NCBI RefSeq assembly: GCF_001642575.1
Contig: NZ_LXNG01000003.1
Coordinates: 1-64,000 of the forward strand
Direction: 5' to 3'
From: Xanthomonas floridensis
GTDB lineage: Bacteria; Pseudomonadota; Gammaproteobacteria; Xanthomonadales; Xanthomonadaceae
Length of the DNA stretch: 64,000 nt
Below the pieces are notes generated by a model. That model did no database searches and had not been told where the DNA came from. It saw only the letters and a program-made list of their open reading frames with translations. Position numbers and translations under genes: made by a program. Position 1 is the first letter of the stretch. Each line of letters starts with the position of its first letter. This document shows, piece by piece, positions 1-8,799 of the stretch.

Positions 1-144
1 GTGCTTGATCAATCCCAGCAGGCGTTGGTCTTCCTTGGCGCGCTCACTGTCAGGCGAGCGTAACCAGGCGTAATAACCCGCCCGGTTGACGCGCAATACC
101 CGACACATCGCGCATACCCTGAATTCCCTGCGATGGTCTTGCAT
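1..144 (-). CDS. IS3-family transposase OrfB (integrase catalytic part), N-terminal fragment
   Basis: The minus strand from 144 encodes MQDHRREFRVCAMCRVLRVN followed by an RAGYYAWLRSP stretch, the usual N-terminal HTH_21 region of IS3 OrfB. The frame is -1 relative to orfA and is open upstream across the orfA stop (CAA GGG GTA AAG GCA AAG TAC), consistent with production by programmed frameshifting as an OrfAB fusion. Only the first ~48 codons lie in the window; the DDE catalytic domain is off the left edge. Whether the element is intact cannot be judged. Confidence 0.8.
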   Translation of the reverse strand, partial: MQDHRREFRVCAMCRVLRVNRAGYYAWLRSPDSERAKEDQRLLGLIKH

Positions 145-161
145 GAACGCGTACTTTGCCT

Positions 162-434
162 TTACCCCTTGGCAAAGTACGCGGCGGCCTTTTTTAAGAT
201 GTCGCGCTCCTCGGTCACGCGACGCAACTCTGCCTTCAGCCGCCGAACCTCGGCGCTCTGGTCCACCTCGGCGCGATGCACCACGCCAGACTTGCCGAAC
301 TTGCACAGCCAGGCGTAGAGGCTGTGCGTCGTGACACCCAGCCGCTCTGCGACCTCTGCCACCTTGAAACCACGATCGATCACTTGCCGGACCGCTTCAA
401 TCTTGAACTCATCCGTATACCGCTTGCTGCTCAT
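162..434 (-). CDS. IS3-family transposase OrfA (HTH_Tnp_1)
   Basis: About 90 residues. The protein opens MSSKRYTDEFKIEAVRQV and continues into a helix-turn-helix (EVAERLGVTTHSLYAWL). It ends in a basic coiled-coil-like segment (LKAELRRVTEERDILKKA), the leucine-zipper region seen in IS3 OrfA proteins. I chose the ATG at 434 because GGAGG lies 5 nt upstream; a start at 455 is possible. It binds the element ends and, fused by frameshift to OrfB, forms the transposase. The stop codon overlaps the region where orfB is read in the -1 frame. Confidence 0.85.
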   Translation of the reverse strand: MSSKRYTDEFKIEAVRQVIDRGFKVAEVAERLGVTTHSLYAWLCKFGKSGVVHRAEVDQSAEVRRLKAELRRVTEERDILKKAAAYFAKG

Positions 435-606
435 GGACACCTCCGAATCTGCCATTTTCCACGGCCTTGAGATGTCTAGGAAAGCCTGGGCGTATCATCT
501 GCCTGTCGCATGTCTGGTTCACTTGGCGATTCAGCGAAGGCGTTTGAGTGTCACTCGGTCGAACGAGCTCGCATTGCACATCGGGTTATGAGTTTGCCAA
601 GCGCAT

Positions 607-2430
607 TTACGCATCGCGCGCCGGCGCTACCGTTACCGCTTCATCATCCCCATCCACATCCGCCTTGACGTCGGCTTCGAACAGGTTCATCAGGTCGGCG
701 CGGGCGTCGCGTGAGGTCTGGATCACCTTGGCCTCGTCGTCGTAGACCAGATGCTGGCGGCGGAGCAGATCTTCGTCGTGCTGGCGGAAGCGCTTGACGT
801 GTTCGCGCGCGTCCGCTTCGCCAAGTCCCAGCGAGGTCAATACCCGCCCGCTCAGTTCCAGGCTGGAGGCAAAGACCTCGCGGAACGGTTCTGCACCCAA
901 GTCCATCAGTTTCCAGGCGTGCTGGCGGTTGCGCGCGCGCGCCAGCACGGTGGCCTGCGGGTACAGGCGGCGGATCAGCCGCACGGTCTTGATGTTGGTG
1001 TCCGGGTCGTCCACCGCGATCACGAACACCTTGATGCGGTCGGCGCCAGCAGCGCGCAGCAGTTCCGGGCGGGTGGGGTCGCCGTAATACAACTGGCTGC
1101 CGAAGCGACGCAGGTCCTCGACGGTGTCGGGGTTGTGTTCCAGCGCCACGAACGGTACGTGCCGCGCCGTGAGCAGGCGTGCAACCACCTGGCCGAAGCG
1201 GCCCATGCCGGCGACCAGCACCTTGGGCGTCTGCGTATCGATGGTGTCGAACGGGCGTTCGGACTTGGGCTCGTGCAAACGCAGTGGTCCGTTGAGGATG
1301 CGTTGCATGCCAAGCAGCAACAGCGGCGTCAGTGCCATCGAGACGCCGACAATGGCCACCAGACGGTCGTGATTGGCAGCTTCCAGCAGCCCGACGCGGT
1401 CGGCCTCGTTGAACACCACGAACGCGAACTCGCCGCCCAGCCACAACACGCTGCCCAGCATCAGGCTGCTGCGTAGCGGCAGCCTGGCCACGCTGCCGAT
1501 GCCGACCAGCAGCGAGAATTTCACCACCAGCAGGATCGCCACGCCAGCGGCGATCAATCCCGGCTCGGCAGCCACGCGATTGAGGTCGATGCCCATGCCC
1601 ACCGAGATGAAGAACAGGCCCAGCAGCAGGCCTTCGAACGGCTCGATCTGCGATTCCAGCTCGTGGCGAAATTCCGAATCGGCCAGCAGCACGCCGGCGA
1701 TGAAGGCGCCCAGGCTTGCGCTCAGGCCCGCCTCCTGCATGATCCACGCAGTGCCCAGCACCACCAGTAGCGCGCTGGCGGTGAACACCTCGGGCATGCG
1801 CGTGCGCGCCACCACGTTGAACAGATGGCGCAGCACGAAGCGCCCGCACAGGATCACCAGTGCCAGGGCAGCGACTGCCTTGGCCACATCCGGCCAGGCC
1901 AGGGTGGCGTTCTTGCTGCCGCCCAGCAGCGGAATGGCCGCCAGCAGCGGGATGGCGATCAGGTCCTGAAACAGCAGGATGGCGAAGGCCAGCCGGCCGT
2001 AGTCACTGTTCAGTGCCTTGCGTTCGGCCAGCAGCTGCAGGCCCACCGCGGTGGACGACAACGCCAGTGCCACGCCGACGATCAGTGCGCTCTTCCAGCC
2101 GAGTTGGCCCAGCATCAACAGGCCACCCAGAATCACCGCGGTCACCAGCACCTGGCTGGCACCGGCACCGAACACCGAATGGCGCATCACCTTCAGCCGG
2201 GCTGGCGACAATTCCAGGCCGATCACGAACAGCAGCATCACCACGCCGATCTCGGCTGCACCGCTTATGCGCTCGGCGTCCTGCACCACGCCCACGCCAT
2301 CCGGGCCCAGCACCACGCCGGCGACCAGATAGGCCAGCACCGCGCCCAGGCCGAAGCGCTTGAACACCGGCACGGCCACGATCGCCGCCAGCATCAGGAC
2401 CAAGGCCAGTTCGAGGCCGCCGCTATGCAT
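607..2430 (-). CDS. Monovalent cation:proton antiporter-2 family protein, Kef-type with RCK domain
   Basis: 607 residues. Residues ~1-380 are an Na+/H+ exchanger-type membrane domain of about a dozen hydrophobic segments (opening ELALVLMLAAIVAVPVFKR). Residues ~395-520 are a cytosolic TrkA-N/RCK domain with the nucleotide-binding motif VAGMGRFGQVVARLL and an acidic ALEHN second-strand motif. This is the architecture of KefB/KefC glutathione-gated K+ efflux proteins and of YbaL, which protect against electrophiles by K+/H+ exchange. I chose the ATG at 2430 (GGAGAG 5-10 nt upstream) rather than a longer open frame to 2577, which has no hydrophobic start. No ancillary KefF/KefG gene is adjacent, so the exact subfamily is left open. 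Confidence 0.87.
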   Translation of the reverse strand: MHSGGLELALVLMLAAIVAVPVFKRFGLGAVLAYLVAGVVLGPDGVGVVQDAERISGAAEIGVVMLLFVIGLELSPARLKVMRHSVFGAGASQVLVTAVILGGLLMLGQLGWKSALIVGVALALSSTAVGLQLLAERKALNSDYGRLAFAILLFQDLIAIPLLAAIPLLGGSKNATLAWPDVAKAVAALALVILCGRFVLRHLFNVVARTRMPEVFTASALLVVLGTAWIMQEAGLSASLGAFIAGVLLADSEFRHELESQIEPFEGLLLGLFFISVGMGIDLNRVAAEPGLIAAGVAILLVVKFSLLVGIGSVARLPLRSSLMLGSVLWLGGEFAFVVFNEADRVGLLEAANHDRLVAIVGVSMALTPLLLLGMQRILNGPLRLHEPKSERPFDTIDTQTPKVLVAGMGRFGQVVARLLTARHVPFVALEHNPDTVEDLRRFGSQLYYGDPTRPELLRAAGADRIKVFVIAVDDPDTNIKTVRLIRRLYPQATVLARARNRQHAWKLMDLGAEPFREVFASSLELSGRVLTSLGLGEADAREHVKRFRQHDEDLLRRQHLVYDDEAKVIQTSRDARADLMNLFEADVKADVDGDDEAVTVAPARDA

Positions 2431-2627
2431 GTTGCACTCTCCGTTGAGGTGCGCATTATGCCGCGCGAGGCGGCCGGCCGGCTTGCACGCCTGTGCCGCC
2501 GCCGGCATGCGATGCGCCTGGTATGCAAGGTCGACGCGTTGCGGCGGCAGGCAGTGGCCAGCGCATGTCGATGGCAAGCGCGAGAGTCTGCCGGCGTCGC
2601 GCTAGACGCGCCGCGCCCGGGCCGGGC

Positions 2628-3455
2628 TCAGCGGCTCTTGAGCAGGAAGCGACGGTCCAGTGGCTGCAGCGGACGCGCGTTGAACGGATACACCCGCTCG
2701 AATGCGTTGATCTGTTCCCTGGACACCTGCACCGGCTGACTCACTACCACCCAGTCCACCGTTTCGCTGCATGGCGGAGTGGTCAGCGAGCCCTCGTAGC
2801 GATAGAAACTGCGTGGAGTGCCAGGCGGCAGAAAATCGCTGGCACGCACGGAGGCATTGGCCACCTTCCGGGGCTGATCCTTGTCGCTCGGCATCGCATC
2901 GAGCACGCGCTGGAAGGCCGGATTGGCCTTGCCAGTCTCGAAGAAGATCGCCAGCACGCCGAGCGTTCCATCCGGGCCCTGGTGCACGATATGCGCTTCC
3001 ATCGGGAAACGCCGGCCGTTCAACAGGTGTTCGCTCGGATGATGGAAGTGCAACTGCAGCGCGTCGTACTGCTTGCCGCCGACCAGCATCTTGCCGCCGC
3101 CGTGCAGATCCAGCTGGATGGAGTGGCCGGTATTGCGCACCACCAGCGGCACTGCGGTGTAGTCCAGGCGCAGGCTGCCCAGCGAGGCGTCGATCGCGTC
3201 CTTCAGATCGATGGGGCTGTTCTGCTGCCCATTGCCGCACAACGCATTTTCCTTGGCGAGTTCCGCCCAGTGCTCGGCACCTTCCGGCCCGGTATAGCCC
3301 CATTCGTGGCCCTGGTTCGGAGCGGTCTCGTGCGCGTGCACCGGCGTGGCATCAGGCAACGCGGTCTGTGCCATCCCCAGCGTGCCCCAGCCAGCGGCCA
3401 CACACAGGCACAGCGGGCTGACGCGGTGTAACAACACTGACGTGAAAGACGGCAT
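2628..3455 (-). CDS. Alpha-class carbonic anhydrase, periplasmic
   Basis: 275 residues with an N-terminal signal peptide (hydrophobic stretch ending near AQTALP, ~residue 30). It catalyses reversible CO2 hydration in the periplasm. Zinc ligands typical of the alpha class are visible: H136 and H138 in LQLHFHHPSEH and H155 in MEAHIVHQ. The family also shows QNSPIDL near residue 78 and the C-terminal TTPPCSE segment. Length matches bacterial alpha-carbonic anhydrases (~250-280). AGGA lies 7 nt upstream of the ATG. It is convergent with nothing and probably monocistronic; the antiporter gene lies downstream on the same strand after ~200 bp. Confidence 0.93.
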   Translation of the reverse strand: MPSFTSVLLHRVSPLCLCVAAGWGTLGMAQTALPDATPVHAHETAPNQGHEWGYTGPEGAEHWAELAKENALCGNGQQNSPIDLKDAIDASLGSLRLDYTAVPLVVRNTGHSIQLDLHGGGKMLVGGKQYDALQLHFHHPSEHLLNGRRFPMEAHIVHQGPDGTLGVLAIFFETGKANPAFQRVLDAMPSDKDQPRKVANASVRASDFLPPGTPRSFYRYEGSLTTPPCSETVDWVVVSQPVQVSREQINAFERVYPFNARPLQPLDRRFLLKSR

Positions 3456-4024
3456 GGCGGATTCCTGGCAAGCGAAGCAGCGGCGGGGACGGATGGCCGA
3501 TGTCGTCCCGCAACGCTGCGCGAGATCGACCCTGCCGGGAAGCGAACTGTACCGTCTGCGCTGCGCCAAGGCAGCGGTTTGCGACAGCCGGTTGGCTGCA
3601 GCCGATCAGCGCGTGCGTCTGCATGCCGGGAGCAGCGGCTGATGGCAAGGCGGCAACCCCGCGCTGCATGCGCTGGATCGGCAGCACGTCGCGGCGCAGC
3701 GATGCCCGTGTGCGGCGACGTGTGTCCCGGCCGAACGCCGCCGACAGATCGACAAGCGTGTGGCAATGCCGGCCGTAGGCTACACAGATCTGCGGCCATA
3801 CGCTCACTGAAGCGGGCCGCACGTGAGGCATTGACCAAGCCAGCTCAGGCGCGCAGACTGCGCCGCGCCGCCACCCGGATCACCGGTCGGTGCGCACCTT
3901 TCGGAGCCTTTACCCATGTCCAGCGACAGTCACCCTAGACCCGGGTCGATGACCCGGCTGGCGCGCGCCTGAGGCTCAGGTTCGCCGGCTGTCATCGACG
4001 ACGGTCGTCACCAGGCGAACCACC
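3456..4024. other. 569-bp divergent intergenic region with a GC-rich hairpin before mgtE
   Basis: No convincing gene. It must hold the promoters of the minus-strand carbonic anhydrase and the plus-strand mgtE gene. The last ~130 bp before mgtE are rich in potential structure. There is a perfect CCGGGTC-GAT-GACCCGG hairpin at 3941-3957, followed by CTGAGGCTCAG and GCC/GGC-rich pairs, in what would be the 5' leader. No U-tract follows the hairpin, and I could not match it to a known M-box or other riboswitch consensus. Confidence 0.4.
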
Positions 4025-5392
4025 ATGTACAACGAAACCCTGCGCCTTGCCCAAGGCGTCGATGCACTGACCGCACCCCTGGCCGAGCTCAACACGGCCG
4101 ATGCGGTGGAATATCTCAACACCCTCGACCGCGAAGACGCCGCGCAGGTCATGGCCGCGTTGCCGCCGCCGCGTGCGGTGAAGTTGCTCGAACAACCCGA
4201 GCTGCGCGATGCCAGCGCGCTGGTGGCGTTGCTGCCGGCCGAGCAGGCCGCCTCGCTGCTCGGGCAGATGGCCGACGACCGCGCCACCGACATCTTCCAC
4301 GGCCTGGATGCCGACCAGCGGCAGCCGCTGCTATGGCTGCTCAGCGCCGAGGCGCGGCTGTCGATCCAGGCGCTGATGCGCTACCCGCCCAATACCGCTG
4401 GCGCGTTGATGACCACCGAGTTCGTCGCCGTGCCATCCGACTGGACGGTGGGGCGCACCCTGCAGCACATCCGCGAAGTGGAGCGCAGCCGCGAGACCGT
4501 CTACGCGATCTATCTGCTCGACCCGCAGACCCGCGTGCTGCAGCAGGTGGTCACCATGCGCCGGCTGATCACCGGCGCTGCGGATGCGCCGATCCTGGAG
4601 GTGGCGCAGGTCAATCCGCCGATCACCGTGGACCCGGCGCTGGACCAGGAAGAAGTGGCGCGCCTGATCCGCCGGCATGACCTGCTCGCGATCCCGGTGG
4701 TGGATCGGCACGGCCATGTGCTGGGCATTGTCACCGTGGACGATGTGCTGGATGCCTTGATCGCCGAATCCACCGAAGACGTGCACAAGTTCGGCGGCAT
4801 GGAAGCGCTGGACAAGCCGTACATGCACATTGGCTTCGGCCAGATGATCAAGAAGCGTGCGGGCTGGTTGAGCGTGCTGTTTTTAGGCGAAATGCTCACC
4901 GCCAGCGCGATGCAGCACTTCGAGGACGAGCTGTCCAAGGCCGTGGTGCTCACCTTGTTCATCCCGTTGATCATGAGCTCGGGCGGCAACTCCGGCTCGC
5001 AGGCCACCTCGCTACTGATCCGCTCGCTGGCGTTGCGTGAGCTGCGCCTGCGCGACTGGTGGAAGGTGGCGCTCCGCGAGCTGCCCACCGGCATCACCCT
5101 GGGCGCGATCCTGGGCGTGCTGGCGATCGTGCGCATCGCGATCTGGCAGACCGCCGGGCTATACGATTACGGCCCGCATTGGCAGATGGTGGCGCTGACC
5201 ATCGGCGCGGCCCTGGTGGGCATCGTCACCTTCGGCTCGCTGTCCGGCTCGATGCTGCCGTTCGTGCTGCAACGCTTCGGCTTCGACCCGGCCAGCGCTT
5301 CGGCGCCATTCGTGGCCACCTTGGTGGACGTCACCGGGCTGGTGATCTATTTCAGCATCGCCGCGCTGATCCTGAGCGGCACGCTGTTGTAG
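4025..5392 (+). CDS. mgtE: Magnesium transporter MgtE
   Basis: 455 residues, the usual length of the MgtE Mg2+ channel. Residues ~1-130 form the superhelical MgtE_N domain (repeated LPP/ALLPAEQAASLLGQM-type helices). Residues ~135-260 hold two CBS domains (AIPVVDRHGHVLGIVTVDDV). From ~285 there are five hydrophobic segments with the conserved pore-region motif SSGGNSGSQATSLLIRSLAL. Cytosolic Mg2+ bound between N and CBS domains closes the channel in studied homologues. The gene stands alone on the plus strand; its structured upstream leader is noted separately. Confidence 0.95.
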   Translation: MYNETLRLAQGVDALTAPLAELNTADAVEYLNTLDREDAAQVMAALPPPRAVKLLEQPELRDASALVALLPAEQAASLLGQMADDRATDIFHGLDADQRQPLLWLLSAEARLSIQALMRYPPNTAGALMTTEFVAVPSDWTVGRTLQHIREVERSRETVYAIYLLDPQTRVLQQVVTMRRLITGAADAPILEVAQVNPPITVDPALDQEEVARLIRRHDLLAIPVVDRHGHVLGIVTVDDVLDALIAESTEDVHKFGGMEALDKPYMHIGFGQMIKKRAGWLSVLFLGEMLTASAMQHFEDELSKAVVLTLFIPLIMSSGGNSGSQATSLLIRSLALRELRLRDWWKVALRELPTGITLGAILGVLAIVRIAIWQTAGLYDYGPHWQMVALTIGAALVGIVTFGSLSGSMLPFVLQRFGFDPASASAPFVATLVDVTGLVIYFSIAALILSGTLL

Positions 5393-5511
5393 CGTGCATG
5401 CGCCATGCCGGAGTGATTGCAGATGGATGCAGTGTGCCTGCATCCATTACCCCATGCCCTCGCACGCCAGTGCGTGTACCGTAGCGTGATGGCAGCGTTC
5501 TCCCCCGCACG

Positions 5512-8205
5512 ATGAGTACCTATCACCTGCAGCAGGTGTTTCGCCCCGGCACCGTAGCGGTGGTGGGCGGCAGTCCGCGCGAGCGCTCGGCCGGGCGGGC
5601 GGTGGTGCGCAATCTGCGCGCGGCTGGATTTCCCGGGCAGATCGGCTGGGTGAGCCCGCGCTATAGCGAGATCGATGGCGTGCGTACGGTGGCGCGGTTG
5701 ACCGATCTGCCGTGGGTGCCGGACCTGGTGGTGATCACCGCGCCGGCGCGCATCGTGCCGCGCATCGTCTCCATCGCCGCGCGCCGCGGGGTGGCCGCAG
5801 CGATCATCCTCACCGCAGGCTTGGGCCGTGGCCCCGGCTCGCCGGCCGCGCGCATGGAAGCGGCCGCGCGGGCCAAGGGCATGCGCATCCTCGGCCCGCA
5901 CTGCCTGGGAGTGATCGCTCCGCATGCGCGACTCAATGCCAGCATCGCCGCGCATTGCCCACAGGCCGGCGATCTGGCGCTGATCTCCGAATCCAGCGCC
6001 ATTGCCGCCGCGCTGGTGGAGTGGGGCGTGGCGCGTTCGGTGGGGTTCTCGGCGGTGGTGTCGCTGGGCGATACGCTGGACGTGGATTTCGGCGATCTGC
6101 TGGATTACTTCGCCACCGACTACCGCACCCGCGCGATCCTGCTCTACGTCGAACGCATTGGCGATGCGCGCAAGTTCATGTCGGCCGCGCGTGCCGCCGC
6201 GCGCGCCAAGCCGGTGGTGGTGGTCAAGTCCGGGCGCCACTTCCGCATCAACCCCAACGCCGACACCCACGCGCAGGCGCTGGCCGGCTCGGATGCGGTG
6301 TATGGCGCCGCCTTCGCGCGTGCCGGGTTGTTGCGGGTGGGCGCGCTGGACGAATTGTTTGCCGCCGCCGAAACGCTGGGCCGGCTGGGCAGTTTTCCGG
6401 GCCGGCGGCTGGCCATCCTGAGCAATGGCGGCGGGGTCGGGCAGCTGGCGGTGGATCAACTGGTGCTGCGCGGCGGCACCCTGGCCGAGTTGTCGGCCAA
6501 GACCCTGGAGCGGCTGGATCAGTCGCTGCCGGAAGGCTGGTCGCGCAGCAATCCGGTGGACATCATCGTCGACGCCGACGGTGCGCGCTATGCGGCGGCG
6601 ATCGAAGCCTTGCTGGACGATCCGGAGAACGACGCGCTGCTGGTGGTCAACGTGCCCACCGCGTTCACATCCTCGGCCGATGCGGCCAAGGCGCTGACCC
6701 GCGCATTGGACCAACGCAATCGCTATCAGCGCGACAAACCGGTGTTTGCGGTGTGGCTGGGCCAGGACGATGCGGCGATCGCCGCGCTCAATGCCGCGCG
6801 CGTGCCTACGTACGCCACCGAATCGGATGCGGTGCGCGGCTTCACCCACCTGGTGCGCTACCGCGAGGCGCAGGCGGCGTTGATGGAAACCCCGCCCAGC
6901 CTGCCGGAAGATTTCGTGGTGGATGCCGGCGTGGCACGCACGCTGGTGGAAGAGGCGCTGGCCGCCGGCCGGCGCTGGCTGGATCCGGTGGCCACCAACC
7001 GGTTGCTGAGCGCCTACGGCATCCCGGTGGTGCCGCTGCAGGTGGCCGCCACCGCCAACGAGGCCGCGTTGCTGGCTGACCCGTTATTGGCCGTCGGCCG
7101 CACGGTCACCTTGAAGGTGTTGTCCAGCGAGATCGCACACAAGTCCGATGTGGACGGTGTGCGCCTGAACCTGTCCAGCGTGGCGGCGGTGCGCGAAGCG
7201 GCCACCGGCATCCTGGCGCGCGCGCGCGCAGCGCACCCCACAGCGCTGATCGAAGGGGTGATCGTGCAACCCACCGTGTTGCGGCCCAAGGCGCGCGAAC
7301 TGATCGCCGGCATCGCCGACGACCCGGTGTTCGGCCCGGCCATCGTGTTCGGGCGCGGCGGCACCGCGGTGGAGGTCATCAACGACCGCGAACTCGCGCT
7401 GCCACCGCTGGACCTGCGCCTGGCCCACGAGCTGATCGGCCGCACCCGCGTCTCGCGCATCCTCAAGGCCTACCGCGACGTGCCGGCCGCCGACGAGCGC
7501 GCGGTGGCGCTGGTGCTGGTCAAGCTGGCGCAGCTCACGGCTGACATCCCCGAAATCACCGAGCTGGACATCAACCCGCTGCTGGCCGACCGCGACGGCG
7601 TGATTGCGCTGGACGCCCGCGTGGCGGTGGCGCCGCTGCGCAGGCTGCACAAGGGCCGCGGTCATCCGCGCTTTGCGATCTTTCCGTACCCCAAGGAATG
7701 GGAGCGCCAGATCGGCCTGGGCGATGGCACCCATGCGCTGGTGCGCCCGGTGCGCCCGGAGGACGATGCGCTGTTCCGCGCGTTCTTTGCGCGCATTACC
7801 GACGAAGACCTGCGCCTGCGCTTCTTCCAGTCGGTCAAGCATTTCAGCCACGAATTCATCGCCCGCCTGACCCAGCTGGACTACGCCCGCTCGATCGCAC
7901 TGGTGGCCATCGACCCCAGGACCGGCGACATGCTCGGCGCGGTGCGCCTGCATGCAGACGCGGATTACGAACGCGGCGAATACGGCATCCTGATCCGCTC
8001 CGACCTCAAGGGCCACGGCATCGGCTGGCAGCTGATGCGCATCATGATCGAGTACGCGCGCTGGCTGGGCCTGAAAGTGATCGAAGGCCAGGTGCTGCGC
8101 GAGAACCGCACCATGCTGGCGATGTGCCAGAGCCTGGGCTTTGGGGTACGTCCGGATCCGGAGGATGCGAGCCTGATGGCGGTGACGCTGCCGGTGGACG
8201 GTTAG
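5512..8205 (+). CDS. Bifunctional acyl-CoA synthetase (NDP-forming)-like / GNAT protein lysine acetyltransferase (Pat/YfiQ type)
   Basis: 897 residues with the four-part architecture of Pat/YfiQ. A CoA-binding Rossmann domain comes first (GTVAVVGGSPRERSAG, ~10-130). Next is a succinyl-CoA-ligase-like flavodoxin domain (LAILSNGGGVGQLAVDQL near 305), then an ATP-grasp domain (~490-710; KVLSSEIAHKSDVDGV, ELDINPLLADRDGV). A GNAT acetyltransferase follows at the C-terminus (~730-895, LRFFQSVKHFSHEFIARLTQ, RSDLKGHGIGWQLM). Such enzymes acetylate lysines, classically acetyl-CoA synthetase, using acetyl-CoA sensed by the N-terminal part. Start ATG follows CCCGCACG with only a weak ribosome site. No partner deacetylase or acs gene is next to it. 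Confidence 0.9.
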   Translation: MSTYHLQQVFRPGTVAVVGGSPRERSAGRAVVRNLRAAGFPGQIGWVSPRYSEIDGVRTVARLTDLPWVPDLVVITAPARIVPRIVSIAARRGVAAAIILTAGLGRGPGSPAARMEAAARAKGMRILGPHCLGVIAPHARLNASIAAHCPQAGDLALISESSAIAAALVEWGVARSVGFSAVVSLGDTLDVDFGDLLDYFATDYRTRAILLYVERIGDARKFMSAARAAARAKPVVVVKSGRHFRINPNADTHAQALAGSDAVYGAAFARAGLLRVGALDELFAAAETLGRLGSFPGRRLAILSNGGGVGQLAVDQLVLRGGTLAELSAKTLERLDQSLPEGWSRSNPVDIIVDADGARYAAAIEALLDDPENDALLVVNVPTAFTSSADAAKALTRALDQRNRYQRDKPVFAVWLGQDDAAIAALNAARVPTYATESDAVRGFTHLVRYREAQAALMETPPSLPEDFVVDAGVARTLVEEALAAGRRWLDPVATNRLLSAYGIPVVPLQVAATANEAALLADPLLAVGRTVTLKVLSSEIAHKSDVDGVRLNLSSVAAVREAATGILARARAAHPTALIEGVIVQPTVLRPKARELIAGIADDPVFGPAIVFGRGGTAVEVINDRELALPPLDLRLAHELIGRTRVSRILKAYRDVPAADERAVALVLVKLAQLTADIPEITELDINPLLADRDGVIALDARVAVAPLRRLHKGRGHPRFAIFPYPKEWERQIGLGDGTHALVRPVRPEDDALFRAFFARITDEDLRLRFFQSVKHFSHEFIARLTQLDYARSIALVAIDPRTGDMLGAVRLHADADYERGEYGILIRSDLKGHGIGWQLMRIMIEYARWLGLKVIEGQVLRENRTMLAMCQSLGFGVRPDPEDASLMAVTLPVDG

Positions 8206-8799
8206 GACGGCGGCACCGCCGCCAGGCATGGGCACGCCTGGCCGCTTCGGTTGGCGCGCGCCGGGCAAGGCGGCGCGCAGCAGGGTTGTGATGGTTTACC
8301 TGCGTCGTTGCGCCTGGTCACCGGCCGCGACCTTGGCGCGGATCTGCTGCTGCACTACCTCGCCGGCTCCGGCGCCGGCGAGGCATGCACCGCGCAGACG
8401 CCGTGCATGCGCCAACAAGCGTCGCTGCCACACCTGCGGTCCACCAACCACGCTACACCGGGCGCAAGCGCGCCGGGCCTTGCTGGTGCTGGGCTGGGAT
8501 TGGCCGTAGACTCTCGGCACAAGGAGCCTGCCCACAGGTGGTTCCGACTTCACGGATGATGTCATGTCGATGGCGATGACCGATCGGTGCCTTGCACCCT
8601 TGCAGTTGTGCGACGCCCATGCGGGCGCGAGGTCATCCAATGGTGTATCGCCCCGTCAGATCCGGCCGCTCCACCATGGCATACGATGACGTGGGGACTC
8701 CTTCCTCTCTTTCCTGGTCTCGTTTCAGAGCGCGCTCGTGTCGCCTGCGCCGCAGCAACGTGACCGTCTGTTTTCGCCTCAGCACTGTCGGGAGTTTCA
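8206..8799. other. 594-bp intergenic region without a recognisable gene
   Basis: Short open frames here have no family features and unusual composition. Just after the acetyltransferase stop are GC hairpins that could terminate transcription (GGCGG-CAC-CGCC at ~8212, and CCAGGC-8 nt-GCCTGG at ~8220), without a clear T-run. The rest should contain the promoter and a ~280-nt leader of the downstream DUF475 gene. I looked for a yybP-ykoY-type manganese riboswitch, common before TerC-like genes, and did not see its conserved core. Confidence 0.3.

Larger units (their letters stand above)
1..497 (-). mobile_element. IS3-family insertion sequence, left-truncated by the window
   Basis: An orfA/orfB pair in overlapping frames on the minus strand is typical of IS3-family elements, in which a -1 frameshift makes the OrfAB transposase. 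The upstream end of the element probably lies at 497, where the minus strand reads TGATACGCCCAGGCTTTCC. It begins with TG as IS3 termini do and sits 63 bp upstream of the orfA start. The other end is outside the window, so the inverted repeat and target duplication cannot be checked. Confidence 0.75.

Noticed and set aside
8296-8640. Minus-strand 114-codon open frame in the gap before the DUF475 gene
   Set aside because: No ribosome site, no family features, and Arg/Ala-rich composition.
8520-8799. Possible yybP-ykoY (Mn) riboswitch before the TerC-like gene
   Set aside because: Family context made it plausible, but the conserved core sequence could not be found.
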